This document shows, one piece after another, positions 43,687-52,298 of a DNA stretch of 64,000 bases; position 1 is the first letter of the stretch, and every line of letters starts with the position of its first letter. This DNA comes from Chryseobacterium sp. Leaf404. GTDB lineage: Bacteria; Bacteroidota; Bacteroidia; Flavobacteriales; Weeksellaceae. The stretch covers positions 11,487 through 75,486 of the forward strand of contig NZ_LMQM01000017.1 in assembly GCF_001424145.1 (NCBI RefSeq), in the 5' to 3' direction. Under the pieces are notes generated by a model. The model was not told where the DNA came from, ran no database searches, and was given only the letters and a program-made list of their open reading frames with translations. A program made the position numbers and the translations under genes.

Positions 43687-44736
43687 TTAATCCTGATGAT
43701 AAGCGGTATAAAGTGCAACACCATTGATGCTGGTACTTGTGGATTTCACGAGATAAATCGGGATATTCTGAAGCATGGCTTCCATTTTATCACTGATTTT
43801 AAATTTCTCATAGAATTTATCCTTATCCATATAACTGCTTAATATCTGCGGAATATCTCCCGCCAGAATCAAACCTCCGGTAGCTTTTAATTTTAACGTT
43901 AAACTGTTGGCTTCACGCGCCAAGAACTCAAGGAAAGTATCGATTGCAATTTTGCAGATCATGACATTTTCTTCGGTTGCTGCCCTGTAAAGTTCTTCTA
44001 CAAAATCACCTTCGTTTAATCTTTCAGAAAGCCCTTCCGGTTCCGGATGTCTCTTTACGTCTCTCAAAAATCTGTAGATATTGAATAAACCTGCTTTAGA
44101 TAAAACATTTTCCCAGCTTACAATTCCGTACAGATTATTTAAAAACTGGTAAAATTCCACCTCAATAGTTGTACGCGGTGAAAATTCTGAGTGACCGCCT
44201 TCTGTAGCGAAAGGTCTTAAATATTTCCCGTCAAAGAAGTAACCTGCTTCACCCAAACCATTTCCCGGAGCGATAACGGCAACATTTCCGTTTTCAAGAT
44301 GACCGCCAAGACGGATATCTTCAAGCTCAGAATCTTCAAGAAGACCGATACCGTAAGCTGCAGCTTCCTGGTCATTCAACATGCAGACCTCTTTGAATCC
44401 GAACTCATTTTTAAAATCTTCAGAATCCAGATTCCAGCCCAGCCGGTCTGGATTACTTTTTCCGTTGAGAACAGGACCCGGCACAGAAATCCCGAATCTG
44501 TCTACCTCTGTAAGAGAATTTTCAGCAAGAAATGCACTTATAATTGAGTTAAGCGTAGGATAATCTTTAGTAATATATTTTTTCTGAATTTTCACATCAA
44601 GGCCATCACGTCCCGAAACATAGTAAGCAACTACCGTTTCATCCTCACGAAGATTGGTTCCCAAAATTGAAAGATTCTCATTTCTGGTATTTTTTACTCC
44701 CGGCAAATACAGCGGAAATTTAGGATTCAAGTTCAT
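43687..44736 (-). CDS. glk: Glucokinase (Glk family)
   Basis: It phosphorylates glucose in the cytosol. The product (about 349 residues) contains FGISVPGPVLNGKSNPDRLGWNL, VCMLNDQEAAAYGIG, VIAPGNGLGEAGYFFDG and ATEGGHSEFSP, the sugar-site motif, with TGGLILAGDIPQIL. An upstream extension to 44805 is open, but it overlaps the terminator of the neighbouring barrel gene (44793-44820) and a promoter-like element, so the ATG at 44736 (MNLNPKFPLYLPG) is preferred. Confidence 0.88.
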   Translation of the reverse strand: MNLNPKFPLYLPGVKNTRNENLSILGTNLREDETVVAYYVSGRDGLDVKIQKKYITKDYPTLNSIISAFLAENSLTEVDRFGISVPGPVLNGKSNPDRLGWNLDSEDFKNEFGFKEVCMLNDQEAAAYGIGLLEDSELEDIRLGGHLENGNVAVIAPGNGLGEAGYFFDGKYLRPFATEGGHSEFSPRTTIEVEFYQFLNNLYGIVSWENVLSKAGLFNIYRFLRDVKRHPEPEGLSERLNEGDFVEELYRAATEENVMICKIAIDTFLEFLAREANSLTLKLKATGGLILAGDIPQILSSYMDKDKFYEKFKISDKMEAMLQNIPIYLVKSTSTSINGVALYTAYHQD

Positions 44737-44792
44737 AATCACAAATTTTAGTAAATATAATAATTGTTTTGGTATTTCAGAAGGGATAAAAG

Positions 44793-44820
44793 AAAACCTT
44801 TTCAAAAATAAGAAAAGGCT
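44793..44820 (-). terminator. Terminator of the barrel protein gene
   Basis: CCTTTTC (44797-44803) pairs with GAAAAGG (44812-44818). On the minus strand it is followed by a T-rich run. Confidence 0.75.
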
Positions 44821-44849
44821 TGTCTTTTAAACAGTTATTGATCTGTAAA

Positions 44850-45413
44850 TTATTTCCCTAAAGGAATATTGTATGAAAATCCTGCTCCGATACTTCCAAC
44901 ATTATAATCCTGACCTGCAAGATCACCAGTGCTTCCGGTAAATACTTTCTGATACTGAAGGAAGAAATTCCAGTCTCTGTTGTGATATCCAAGTTCCGGT
45001 TTTAAGTAAAAACCTCCGTCTGGTCTTTCAGCAGATACATTCCCCGCAATATTTTTATCACCTACCAAAAATCCGTAACCTAAATCTGCTCCGAAATAGA
45101 AACCTGTCTGTTTAGGATATACTCTGAAAAGTGCTGCTACCGGCACCACTCCCACATCGTTATTGTTGTAGCCGTTATTTTCTTTTCCGAAATAGTGTGT
45201 ATAACCTGTTGCGATACCTAATCCAAATCCAGGAGTAATCAAATTCTGATAAGCCACATCTACGCCCACAGCCATAGAAGTATTATCCTGAGGCACTGCC
45301 ACTCCTACTGTAGCTCCTACCTTGATCATATTATTCATTGCCTTATCCTGTGCAGATACCAACCCTGCAGTTAAAAATGCTGCTGCGATCAGTGTTTGTT
45401 TCAACGTTTTCAT
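44850..45413 (-). CDS. Outer-membrane beta-barrel protein
   Basis: The 187 residues have a signal peptide (TLIAAAFLTAGLVSAQ) and repeated amphipathic strands with aromatic belts (ITPGFGLGIATGYTHYFG, TGFYFGADLGYGFLVG, GSIGAGFSYNIP), as in OmpW-like eight-stranded barrels. Function unknown. It is the only gene of its transcription unit. Confidence 0.78.
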   Translation of the reverse strand: MKTLKQTLIAAAFLTAGLVSAQDKAMNNMIKVGATVGVAVPQDNTSMAVGVDVAYQNLITPGFGLGIATGYTHYFGKENNGYNNNDVGVVPVAALFRVYPKQTGFYFGADLGYGFLVGDKNIAGNVSAERPDGGFYLKPELGYHNRDWNFFLQYQKVFTGSTGDLAGQDYNVGSIGAGFSYNIPLGK

Positions 45414-45655
45414 AATAATGAATTTTAAATTTTACGGGTGGGAAACTGTAAAAACTGTGCCAAATAATTCTGCGGTATACCGCTTTTATGCTGAAGCAGA
45501 GGAATAACGGTGGTTTACAATGATTTAAAATTTAACTAAAAGCTCAGATCACTATCAAACATAATGTAAAATTTAACCTTTGCTAACGGTGGCTTGGTAC
45601 AGAAGTTACTGCTGATACTGTGTTTTTAATTTTCTGTTATTAAAAATGAATCACT
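45414..45655. other. Divergent intergenic region with a 12-bp palindrome
   Basis: This gap lies between the barrel gene (minus) and the DUF1800 gene (plus). It holds GCGGTATACCGC at 45472-45483, a perfect palindrome that could be an operator for either side. No gene is seen. Confidence 0.6.
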
Positions 45656-47032
45656 ATGGGCGACATTAATTTAATAAACAATAAACATCTTCTGTGGCGT
45701 GCAGGTTTCGGGGTGGGACTTTCCCAGATTTCCGAACTTAAAAATATTAAACGTAAAGAACTTTTGAAATCTTTGTTTTCACAAGATCATTCACAGATTA
45801 TCGGCTACTCTACGCAAGATATTGAACCTCCGGATTATGTTGCTTCAAAAGCTTCCGCAGAGATTCGGAAAGAAATTCAGAAAGTAAATCAACAGCAGAA
45901 TCAGGAACTGAATCTCAATTTTTTAGACAAAATGGCAAATTCAAAATCCCAGCTGCAGGAAAAGATGACTTTTTTCTGGCATGGGCATTTTGCAACGAGA
46001 ATCAATAATCCGAAATTTAATCAGCACCTTCTCAATATAATCCGGAAAAATGCATTAGGAAATTTTAAAGATTTACTGACTGAAGTAAGTAAATCTCCTG
46101 CAATGCTTAATTTTCTGAACAATCAGCAGAACAAAAAAGATCATCCCAATGAAAATTTTGCCCGCGAAGTGCTGGAACTCTTCACCATGGGAATTGGCAA
46201 TTACACTGAAAAAGACATCAGGGAAGCAGCACGTGCTTTTACAGGTTGGGGCTATGATAAAGAAGGAAATTTTATTGAAAGAACAAAACAGCACGATGAC
46301 GGTTCCAAAACATTCCTCGGAAAAACAGGAAATTTTACGGGAGACGGTTTATTAAATATTATTCTGGAGCAAAAAGCCACCGCAAAATTCATTACCACAA
46401 AAATATATAGGTTTTTTGTGAACGAAAAAGCAGACGATACAATTATTTCTGGTTTATCCGGAGATTTCTATGAGTCTAATTACGATTTAAAAAAACTGAT
46501 GACTGCTATCTTCAGCAGCGATTGGTTTTACGATAAAAAAAATATCGGCAACAGAATAAAATCACCTACAGAACTGATGGTGGGAATGATGAGAGTACTT
46601 CCAATGACCATTCAGAATCCTGAAAATCTGGTGGTGTATCAGAAACTTTTAGGACAGACCCTTCTCGCGCCGCCTAACGTTGCGGGGTGGCCAAACGGAA
46701 AATCATGGATAGACAGTTCAACTTTGATGTTAAGACTGCAGATTCCCCAGATTTGGTCAGGTTTAAGACCTCTGGATGTCTCTCCGCGAGAAGATGACGA
46801 TGTTGATATGGGTATGAAATCCCGTGAAGCACTAAAAAAATCTTTTAAGAATCCCAATATTACAATAGACTGGCAAAAAGTAGAATCCGCTTTTAGACAG
46901 AAAGACTGCCAAGAATATTTGATCGTAAGCTCTGAAAATTTCAGCATGAATTCGGTACAGAGTTTTTCAGACAAAAGCATAAAAATGAATATCATCAACC
47001 TGATGTCAACCCCGGAATATCAACTAATGTGA
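45656..47032 (+). CDS. DUF1800-family protein
   Basis: The 458-residue protein has the DUF1800 pattern: HLLWRAGFGVGLSQISEL at the start, KMTFFWHGHFATRI, NENFAREVLELFTMGIGNYTEKDIREAARAFTGW, and near the end QTLLAPPNVAGWPNGKSWIDSSTLMLR. The biochemical role is not established. It is almost always paired with a DUF1501 gene, as here (85 bp downstream, same strand), which suggests a two-protein unit. I see no clear signal peptide on this partner. Confidence 0.88.
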   Translation: MGDINLINNKHLLWRAGFGVGLSQISELKNIKRKELLKSLFSQDHSQIIGYSTQDIEPPDYVASKASAEIRKEIQKVNQQQNQELNLNFLDKMANSKSQLQEKMTFFWHGHFATRINNPKFNQHLLNIIRKNALGNFKDLLTEVSKSPAMLNFLNNQQNKKDHPNENFAREVLELFTMGIGNYTEKDIREAARAFTGWGYDKEGNFIERTKQHDDGSKTFLGKTGNFTGDGLLNIILEQKATAKFITTKIYRFFVNEKADDTIISGLSGDFYESNYDLKKLMTAIFSSDWFYDKKNIGNRIKSPTELMVGMMRVLPMTIQNPENLVVYQKLLGQTLLAPPNVAGWPNGKSWIDSSTLMLRLQIPQIWSGLRPLDVSPREDDDVDMGMKSREALKKSFKNPNITIDWQKVESAFRQKDCQEYLIVSSENFSMNSVQSFSDKSIKMNIINLMSTPEYQLM

Positions 47033-47117
47033 GGGGATGAGAGAAAGAAGATGGAAGATGGAAGATGGAAGTGAAAAACCTCAACCTTAACCTCAGCCTT
47101 AACCTAAATCAAAAATC
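47033..47117 (+). repeat. Microsatellite between the DUF1800 and DUF1501 genes
   Basis: GGAAGATGGAAGATGGAAG (about 47050-47068) is followed by an AACCTCAACCTTAACCTCAGC tract. The complement of the latter matches the GAGGTTGAGGTT tract at 50775. Confidence 0.75.
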
Positions 47118-48308
47118 ATGATTATAAAAAGAAGAGAATTTCTCAAGATAAGTTCATTGGCAACCGCTTCTTTGATGATGCCTAATTTCCTTAAGGCGAT
47201 GACGCTTGACGAAGCACTGAATCCGAGCCAAAAAATATTGATTGTTTTACAGTTTGACGGAGGAAATGATGGTTTAAATACAATTATTCCCACCAGAAAT
47301 GATATTTATTTTAGAGAAAGAGAAAACATTTCCATAAAAAATTCTTTGACATTAAATGACGAAACCGGCATCAACCCTGCCCTTTCGTATTTCAAAGAAC
47401 TGCATGATAACGGTGAACTTTCAGTTTTAAACAACGTAGGTTATCCCGATCCCAGCAAATCTCATTTCCGAAGCATGGATATCTGGCATTCTGCAAGCAA
47501 GAGTGACGAATATCTGGAGACCGGATGGCTGGGAAGATTTCTGGATGAAGAATGTTACAGCTGCGAACATCCAACGCAGGCTCTGGAAGTGGATGATATG
47601 TTGAGTTTAGCGCTGAAAGGCGACAACAACAAGGCTTTTGCTTTTAAAGATCCAAAAAAATTATACCAGACCAGCCAGGAAAAGTATTTTAAATCTTTAT
47701 TTGAACAGCATCATCATCATGAAGATGAAACGGTTTCTTACTTATATCAGACTTTAGGCTCTACGATCAATAATGCCGGTTATATTTTTGAAAAAAGCAA
47801 GGCAAAAAAAACAACTCAGGAATATCCAAACTCAAAGCTGGGCAAAGATTTTAAAACAGTGGCTTCATTAATAAAATCTGACATTAACACTCAGGTGTAT
47901 TACCTTTCCATCGGAAGTTTCGACACCCACGTGAACCAAAATGAAAGACAGGAAAAACTGTTTGGCGAAATTAATGACGCTGTAAAATCTTTCGTTGCAG
48001 ACATGAAAAGCAACGGCGTTTTTCAGGATATTTTACTGATGACCTTTTCAGAATTCGGGCGTAGAGTTTCTCAAAATGCAAGCAAAGGCACCGACCACGG
48101 AACTGCAAACCAGATGTTTTTCATCAGCGGAGGTTTAAAAAAGAAAGGAATTTTAAATCCGCTTCCCGATTTGGAGAATTTGAATGAAGGAGATTTAATT
48201 TACACAGAAGATTTCCGAAAAGTGTACGCGACCGTCCTAAAAAACTGGCTGCAGGCTGATTCCTCGAAAGTTTTAGGCTGGAAAAATGGTGTTTACGATT
48301 TTATTTGA
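47118..48308 (+). CDS. DUF1501-family protein with Tat-like signal
   Basis: The 396 residues begin with a twin-arginine-type signal, KRREFLKISSLATASLMM, implying export as a folded protein. The body has alkaline-phosphatase-superfamily-like motifs: ILIVLQFDGGNDGLNTIIP, GYPDPSKSHFRSMDIWHSAS, YYLSIGSFDTHVNQ and LLMTFSEFGRRVSQNASKGTDHGTANQMFF. DUF1501 proteins are predicted metal-dependent hydrolases (sulfatase/phosphatase fold), but the substrate is unknown. Forms a unit with the DUF1800 gene. Confidence 0.9.
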   Translation: MIIKRREFLKISSLATASLMMPNFLKAMTLDEALNPSQKILIVLQFDGGNDGLNTIIPTRNDIYFRERENISIKNSLTLNDETGINPALSYFKELHDNGELSVLNNVGYPDPSKSHFRSMDIWHSASKSDEYLETGWLGRFLDEECYSCEHPTQALEVDDMLSLALKGDNNKAFAFKDPKKLYQTSQEKYFKSLFEQHHHHEDETVSYLYQTLGSTINNAGYIFEKSKAKKTTQEYPNSKLGKDFKTVASLIKSDINTQVYYLSIGSFDTHVNQNERQEKLFGEINDAVKSFVADMKSNGVFQDILLMTFSEFGRRVSQNASKGTDHGTANQMFFISGGLKKKGILNPLPDLENLNEGDLIYTEDFRKVYATVLKNWLQADSSKVLGWKNGVYDFI

Positions 48309-48313
48309 ATGAA

Positions 48314-48338
48314 AAAAGACTGCGCGCTGCAGTCTTTT
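48314..48338. terminator. Terminator after the DUF1501 gene
   Basis: AAAAGACTGC (48314-48323) pairs with GCAGTCTTTT (48329-48338) around a 5-base loop. It also ends the small convergent gene. Confidence 0.9.
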
Positions 48339-48343
48339 AAATT

Positions 48344-48484
48344 TTAGCTATGTCCCGTAGGAAGTGACTCCTTTGGCTTTGAAGCACTTCTCTGATCTAT
48401 TTTCTCTGAGACTTTCTTGATGATAAACTCTACCACGATTGGCACCACTAACGCAAGGGCAGCCTTCAAAATTCTGGATTTCAT
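48344..48484 (-). CDS. Small protein with one hydrophobic segment
   Basis: A 46-codon frame on the minus strand reads MKSRILKAALALVVPIVV, then EFIIKKVSEKIDQ, and ends in a polar tail (SKPKESLPTGHS). A hydrophobic stretch (LKAALALVVPIVVEFII) is followed by a charged helix. It begins with ATG, ends with TAA, and shares the bidirectional terminator with the DUF1501 gene. No family is recognised. The fit between frame, start and terminator makes it a likely real gene. Confidence 0.6.
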   Translation of the reverse strand: MKSRILKAALALVVPIVVEFIIKKVSEKIDQRSASKPKESLPTGHS

Positions 48485-48581
48485 AATGATTTATTTTCAA
48501 AATTCAATTACAATTTTTAAGCCATAGCCTGCAAAAGAGGTACGTTTTCACAATAAGAATATTTATGACGCTGCAATAGCT

Positions 48582-48589
48582 TATCTTTG
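48582..48589 (+). promoter_or_regulatory. -7 box of the DEAD-box helicase gene
   Basis: TATCTTTG matches TAnnTTTG and lies 16 bp before the ATG at 48606. Confidence 0.72.
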
Positions 48590-48605
48590 CTGCAAATATC
48601 AATTT

Positions 48606-49748
48606 ATGTCATTCGAATCTTTAGGATTGTCACAAAACATCATCCGTTCAGTAAAAAAACTGGGTTATCTGAAACCATTTCCAATTCAGGAGCAGGCTGT
48701 ACCAGTGATTTTGCAGGGAAAAGACCTGATGGGAATTGCCCAGACAGGTTCAGGAAAAACGGCTGCTTTTGTAATGCCGATTCTGGAAAAATTACAGAAT
48801 GAAGATGTTAAGAAAGACCGTAATACTCAGGTTTTGATATTGGTTCCGACCCGTGAGCTTGCTATTCAGATTGATGAAGTTTTCAGGGCTTTTACAGAAA
48901 ATTTAAAGCGTGAAATCAGAACAATGGCTGTCTACGGCGGGGTTTCCATCAACCCGCAGATGAAAGGAATGTTTGGCGTGGAAGTTCTCATTGCCACTCC
49001 GGGACGTTTGCTGGATTTGATTGATCATAAAGCTTTGAGCATTTCAGCCATAAAACATTTGGTCATCGACGAAGCCGACAAAATGTTTCAGCTTGGTTTT
49101 GGAGAGGAAATGAATAAACTTTTTGGCATGATGCCTGTGGCAAAACAAACCACTCTGTTCTCAGCAACTTTAAACGATAAAGTTTCTGAAATGAAAGAGC
49201 GACTTTCCATCAATCCTACAATTATTGAAATTAAAAAAGAGGAAGTTGAAATTGATAATATTGAGCAACTCGCCTATCACGTTTCTCCTGAAAACAAAGG
49301 ACCTTTCCTGCGTTATTTGATTAAAGAAAAAAAGGTTGAGAAAGCTCTGATTTTCGTATCATCCACAAGATCAGCCGATAATCTGGTTGAAAAACTAAAG
49401 AAAAATAAAATAAAAGCCGTTGCCATTCACAGTCAGAAATCTCAGGGGGCAAGACGGAATAATCTGGAAGAATTTAAAGTCAACGGAGCTCAGATTTTGG
49501 TCGCTACAGACTTAATCGGTCGTGGAATTCACATTGATGATTTGCCGTGCGTTATCAATTACGAACTTCCCCGATCTCCTTTAGATTACATTCACAGAAT
49601 TGGCAGAACCGGACGAGCAGGCGAAAAAGGAACTGCCATTAGCATTCTTACCGATGATGAACTGCAACATTTCAGGGTAATTCAGAAAAAGATGGGCAAA
49701 AAAGTGACTTTACAAAGAACCGAAGGCACCGATCTTCACGGATACTAA
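48606..49748 (+). CDS. DEAD-box ATP-dependent RNA helicase
   Basis: It unwinds RNA duplexes, for example in ribosome assembly or mRNA decay. The 380 residues show the Q motif (PFPIQEQAVP), Walker A AQTGSGKT at 45-52, PTRELAIQ, TPGRLLDL, VIDEADKMF, FSAT, VATDLIGRGIHIDDLPCVINYE and HRIGRTGRAG. The C-terminal tail is short, so it is a minimal helicase of RhlE type. It converges with the WYL regulator gene, with only three bases between. Confidence 0.94.
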   Translation: MSFESLGLSQNIIRSVKKLGYLKPFPIQEQAVPVILQGKDLMGIAQTGSGKTAAFVMPILEKLQNEDVKKDRNTQVLILVPTRELAIQIDEVFRAFTENLKREIRTMAVYGGVSINPQMKGMFGVEVLIATPGRLLDLIDHKALSISAIKHLVIDEADKMFQLGFGEEMNKLFGMMPVAKQTTLFSATLNDKVSEMKERLSINPTIIEIKKEEVEIDNIEQLAYHVSPENKGPFLRYLIKEKKVEKALIFVSSTRSADNLVEKLKKNKIKAVAIHSQKSQGARRNNLEEFKVNGAQILVATDLIGRGIHIDDLPCVINYELPRSPLDYIHRIGRTGRAGEKGTAISILTDDELQHFRVIQKKMGKKVTLQRTEGTDLHGY

Positions 49749-49751
49749 AAG

Positions 49752-50771
49752 CTATTCTGCATTTTGATCCGGACTAGAATGGTAGTTTCTATAAGCTTTA
49801 CCGATGATTTTGGAAATTCTCTGTTTTAATTTTCGGGGTGCCAAAACCGTAAGAAACTCTCCCATTCCAAGGATCATTCTTTCAAGTTCAAAATTGAGCT
49901 GCACACATATTTTAAACGTAGTTCCGTTTTCGTCTTCACTCACAATTTCCTGAGAATGGTGAAAAGGCTTGGTTTTCACGTAAGGCGCGTGCTCCGGAGT
50001 CACTATAAAAATAACATTCTGACCCCGCTGATTGGGTGAAACCGTTGCTCCAATAATTTCAGAAAAATAACGGTCTGCATCAAGATCAATGTCATGGTAC
50101 TGAATTGCGTCTTCAACCACAATCTCTTCCATCCTGTCTAGCGCAAGATTCATCAGTTTCTGTTTGTGCCAGCACACCAAAAACCAACGGTTATTATATT
50201 CCTTAAGCAACTGCGGATGAACCAGGTAGTAATTAGATTCTCTGGCTTTAAAACTTTTATAACAGATTTTTAAAACCTTTTTATTCAGAATACTTTCGTA
50301 CAGAATATCTATATGCTCCAGACCTTTCAGATTTTCATTTTTATCTAAATGAATAATCGATTTCTGTTTTGTCGAATGAATAGAATCTTCCAGTTTCTGA
50401 ATCACTCCATTCATTTCCTTAAACATCGAAAAATCCTTGAACTGCTTTAAAATCTGTATCGCATTATTCATCGTTTTCAAATCATTCTCATTCACTGAAA
50501 TCTGATGAATGCTGTAATCAGGATCGCTGTACCTGTAATATCTCCTTTCATAAACCTCAATCGGTGCCTCATACCCAAATTTTTCACTCCGCATATTCTG
50601 CAAATCCAGTTGCACCGTCCGCTTACTCACAAAAGATTCTTTCCCTTCAAACTCAAACAAAGCTTCAGAACATTCGTCCATCAAATCTTCCAGAGTATAT
50701 TTTTTATACTTATTCTTCAGACATTTATCTAAAGTTTTGTAACGGATAAGGGCGTTTTTATTGGATGACAT
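49752..50771 (-). CDS. WYL-domain transcriptional regulator
   Basis: The 339 residues begin with a winged-helix-like region (IRYKTLDKCLKN, YTLEDLMDECSEAL, VSKRTVQLDLQNMRS), then a WYL domain (about 150-260: LYESILNKKVLKICYKSFKARESNYYLVHPQLLKEYNNRWFLVCW) and a WCX C-terminal extension (about 260-335). WYL proteins sense ligands, often nucleic acid or damage products, and regulate stress or defence genes. It lies between the DEAD helicase and the rtcB region. A role in controlling the latter is inferred only from proximity. Confidence 0.9.
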   Translation of the reverse strand: MSSNKNALIRYKTLDKCLKNKYKKYTLEDLMDECSEALFEFEGKESFVSKRTVQLDLQNMRSEKFGYEAPIEVYERRYYRYSDPDYSIHQISVNENDLKTMNNAIQILKQFKDFSMFKEMNGVIQKLEDSIHSTKQKSIIHLDKNENLKGLEHIDILYESILNKKVLKICYKSFKARESNYYLVHPQLLKEYNNRWFLVCWHKQKLMNLALDRMEEIVVEDAIQYHDIDLDADRYFSEIIGATVSPNQRGQNVIFIVTPEHAPYVKTKPFHHSQEIVSEDENGTTFKICVQLNFELERMILGMGEFLTVLAPRKLKQRISKIIGKAYRNYHSSPDQNAE

Positions 50772-50774
50772 AAA

Positions 50775-50866
50775 TTGAGGTTGAGGTTGAGATTGAGGTT
50801 AAGGCTAAGGCTGAGGTCAGGTTTGAAAATAGATTTGAATTAAGGCTGAAGTTAAAATTAAAATCA
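50775..50866 (+). repeat. GGTTGA/GGTTAA-type simple repeat
   Basis: GAGGTTGAGGTTGAGATTGA and similar hexamer-like units begin right upstream of the WYL start. A related tract, inverted, lies at 47075-47108. Confidence 0.8.
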
Positions 50867-50876
50867 CAAGCGTGAA

Positions 50877-50991
50877 AATTCCCCTCCTCTGGAAATCGAG
50901 GAACGAGATTCGCCGAATCATTTTAAAAATTAAAAACATTGAGGCACTGGTGGCGAAAAATCTTTGATTTTTTGACGGGTGGTTACACGCG
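50877..50991 (+). repeat. Dispersed repeat, intergenic copy
   Basis: The stretch beginning AATTCCCCTCCTCTGG and continuing through CGAGGAACGAGATTCGCCGA to GAGGCACTGGTG, then GACGGGTGGT, is nearly identical to 56025-56125 inside a nucleotidyltransferase gene. There it is translated; here it is not. Confidence 0.85.
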
Positions 50992-51023
50992 AATCATTCC
51001 ACAAAATTATTTCCCTACATCCA

Positions 51024-51356
51024 TCACTCCCACTCTTCCCCCGTAATCGTCCTAAAAAAAACATCCGTAGAATATGTTTTACCTTCATACACAAAGCTTT
51101 TCAAAAATGGATGTATTTCAACTTCATAATATTTTGAGCCATCCGGATAAATTCTGAATTTTATCTTCAAAACTTCTCCGTCAACCTCTTCAATATCATC
51201 AAGATTAAAAATCGTAATAACAGGAATAATTTCCTCACCAGTCAATGCATTTTCAAGTCCGAAACCATTGATCCACAAAGACATTCTGAATTCATTTAAA
51301 TCTGTAATAAGTTTAAAATTCCCATTACAAACCAATTTCTCTTTTCTGTACTGCAT
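51024..51356 (-). CDS. Unrecognised small protein
   Basis: The 110-residue beta-rich protein (LVCNGNFKLITDLNEFRMSL; IPVITIFNLDDIEEVDGEVLKIKFRIY; SKYYEVEIHPFLKSFVYEG) has no signal peptide, transmembrane helix or known motif. It lies downstream of a small membrane protein on the same strand. I do not recognise a family. The regular strand and turn spacing suggests a single folded domain. Confidence 0.6.
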   Translation of the reverse strand: MQYRKEKLVCNGNFKLITDLNEFRMSLWINGFGLENALTGEEIIPVITIFNLDDIEEVDGEVLKIKFRIYPDGSKYYEVEIHPFLKSFVYEGKTYSTDVFFRTITGEEWE

Positions 51357-51398
51357 TTATAAAGTTTTAAGGATTAAATCTTTTTTGTTGATTGACAT

Positions 51399-51704
51399 TT
51401 ATTGAAAGTTGGTGGTGACAAGAACAACTGCGGCAAGCAAAAAGTGAATTATAAAAACACAATATTTCGTGATATGACCTGTAAAACGATCCAATAGTAA
51501 ACCATAAAAAGGAAATTGTAAAATGCCTAAAATAAAAAATGGAACAGTAATAGACTGCTGAAAAATCGTTCCTGCCATTCCAAAAGGAAATAAAACTATT
51601 GCAGGAGAATAATATCCATGTCCACCACCCATTAAAAAAAATACAAGTAGAAGTAATATGGGAGTGAGAATACTAAAAATAAAGGTCCATTTATATCTTT
51701 TCAT
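51399..51704 (-). CDS. Small polytopic membrane protein
   Basis: The 101 residues have three hydrophobic segments: WTFIFSILTPILLLLVFFLMGG, a middle segment (VLFPFGMAG through VPFFILGILQFPFYGLLL) and CVFIIHFLLAAVVLVTT. No family is recognised. It starts one base before the stop of the HopJ-like gene, so the two may be transcribed together. Confidence 0.65.
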   Translation of the reverse strand: MKRYKWTFIFSILTPILLLLVFFLMGGGHGYYSPAIVLFPFGMAGTIFQQSITVPFFILGILQFPFYGLLLDRFTGHITKYCVFIIHFLLAAVVLVTTNFQ

Positions 51705-51705
51705 T

Positions 51706-52038
51706 CTACTTTCTCTTCAAAGCATTTCCCTTGAAAGAAACTCCATCCCAGCCATACTCAATAAAATTTCTGATATTCTGATGATCCGTCCCTTCAGGAT
51801 TTTTCAAAACATCTTCCCTGTAAAAAGAACCGAAAAGAGCTAGCGTATCTTCCTTAGTCAAATCATTCAGCTTCGCAAAACTGAAGACTTTGCAAGAGCC
51901 ATTATTCTGACCCGCTTCATTCAAGGTATTTCCATTCGTAAATTTTGTCGGAGTAAAATCATAATGCGCATCAATGAATGCAATCACATCATTAAACTGA
52001 ATCTCCTCCGCCGATTTTTCTAATTGTTCGAATAACAT
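51706..52038 (-). CDS. HopJ-family protein
   Basis: The 110-residue protein matches the HopJ pattern: IDAHYDFTPTKFTNGN, CKVFSFAKLNDLTKEDTLALFGSFYREDVLKNPEGTDHQNIRNF and GWDGVSFKG at the end. The name came from a plant pathogen type III effector, but the family is widespread in bacteria without such systems, including this one as far as is visible here, so effector function should not be assumed. Its role is unknown. Confidence 0.82.
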   Translation of the reverse strand: MLFEQLEKSAEEIQFNDVIAFIDAHYDFTPTKFTNGNTLNEAGQNNGSCKVFSFAKLNDLTKEDTLALFGSFYREDVLKNPEGTDHQNIRNFIEYGWDGVSFKGNALKRK

Positions 52039-52133
52039 ATTTTTTATTTTAAATTGAAATTGAAAAGACTTAAAAACCGCACAAGGTTTTTAAGTAAATA
52101 TTTGACTATGAAAAATTTAATCAAAATCATTTG

Positions 52134-52200
52134 CCCCGACCTTAAAGGGAGTGATTTCTTTTAAATTTTAAGCAATTTTTCCTCCCTTTAGGGTTGGGGT
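52134..52200. repeat. Palindromic intergenic element upstream of the tRNA-like RNA
   Basis: CCCCGACCTTAAAGGGAG (52134-52151) is answered by CTCCCTTTAGGGTTGGGG (about 52182-52199), an imperfect inverted repeat of about 17 bp enclosing an AT-rich loop of about 30 bp. There is no coding potential. Confidence 0.7.
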
Positions 52201-52262
52201 AAAGAAAAATTATTTAAAATTTTCTCAAAAATAATCAAAATAATTTCATCTACGCAAAAACA

Positions 52263-52286
52263 TTGCGCAATTACGTAATTACTTTG
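52263..52286 (+). promoter_or_regulatory. Candidate promoter with overlapping palindromes before the tRNA-like RNA
   Basis: TTGCGCAA (52263-52270) overlaps AATTACGTAATT (52269-52280), and both are perfect palindromes. TTACTTTG (52279-52286) is a near match to a -7 box (one base short of TAnnTTTG), with a TTG at about the -33 position inside the first palindrome. This gives a likely start near 52292 and a repressor-type operator. Confidence 0.5.
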
Positions 52287-52298
52287 CATTATGAAAAT

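Noticed and set aside
51706..52038. HopJ-like gene as evidence of a type III secretion effector
   Set aside because: No type III secretion genes are in the window, and the family occurs widely without such systems.
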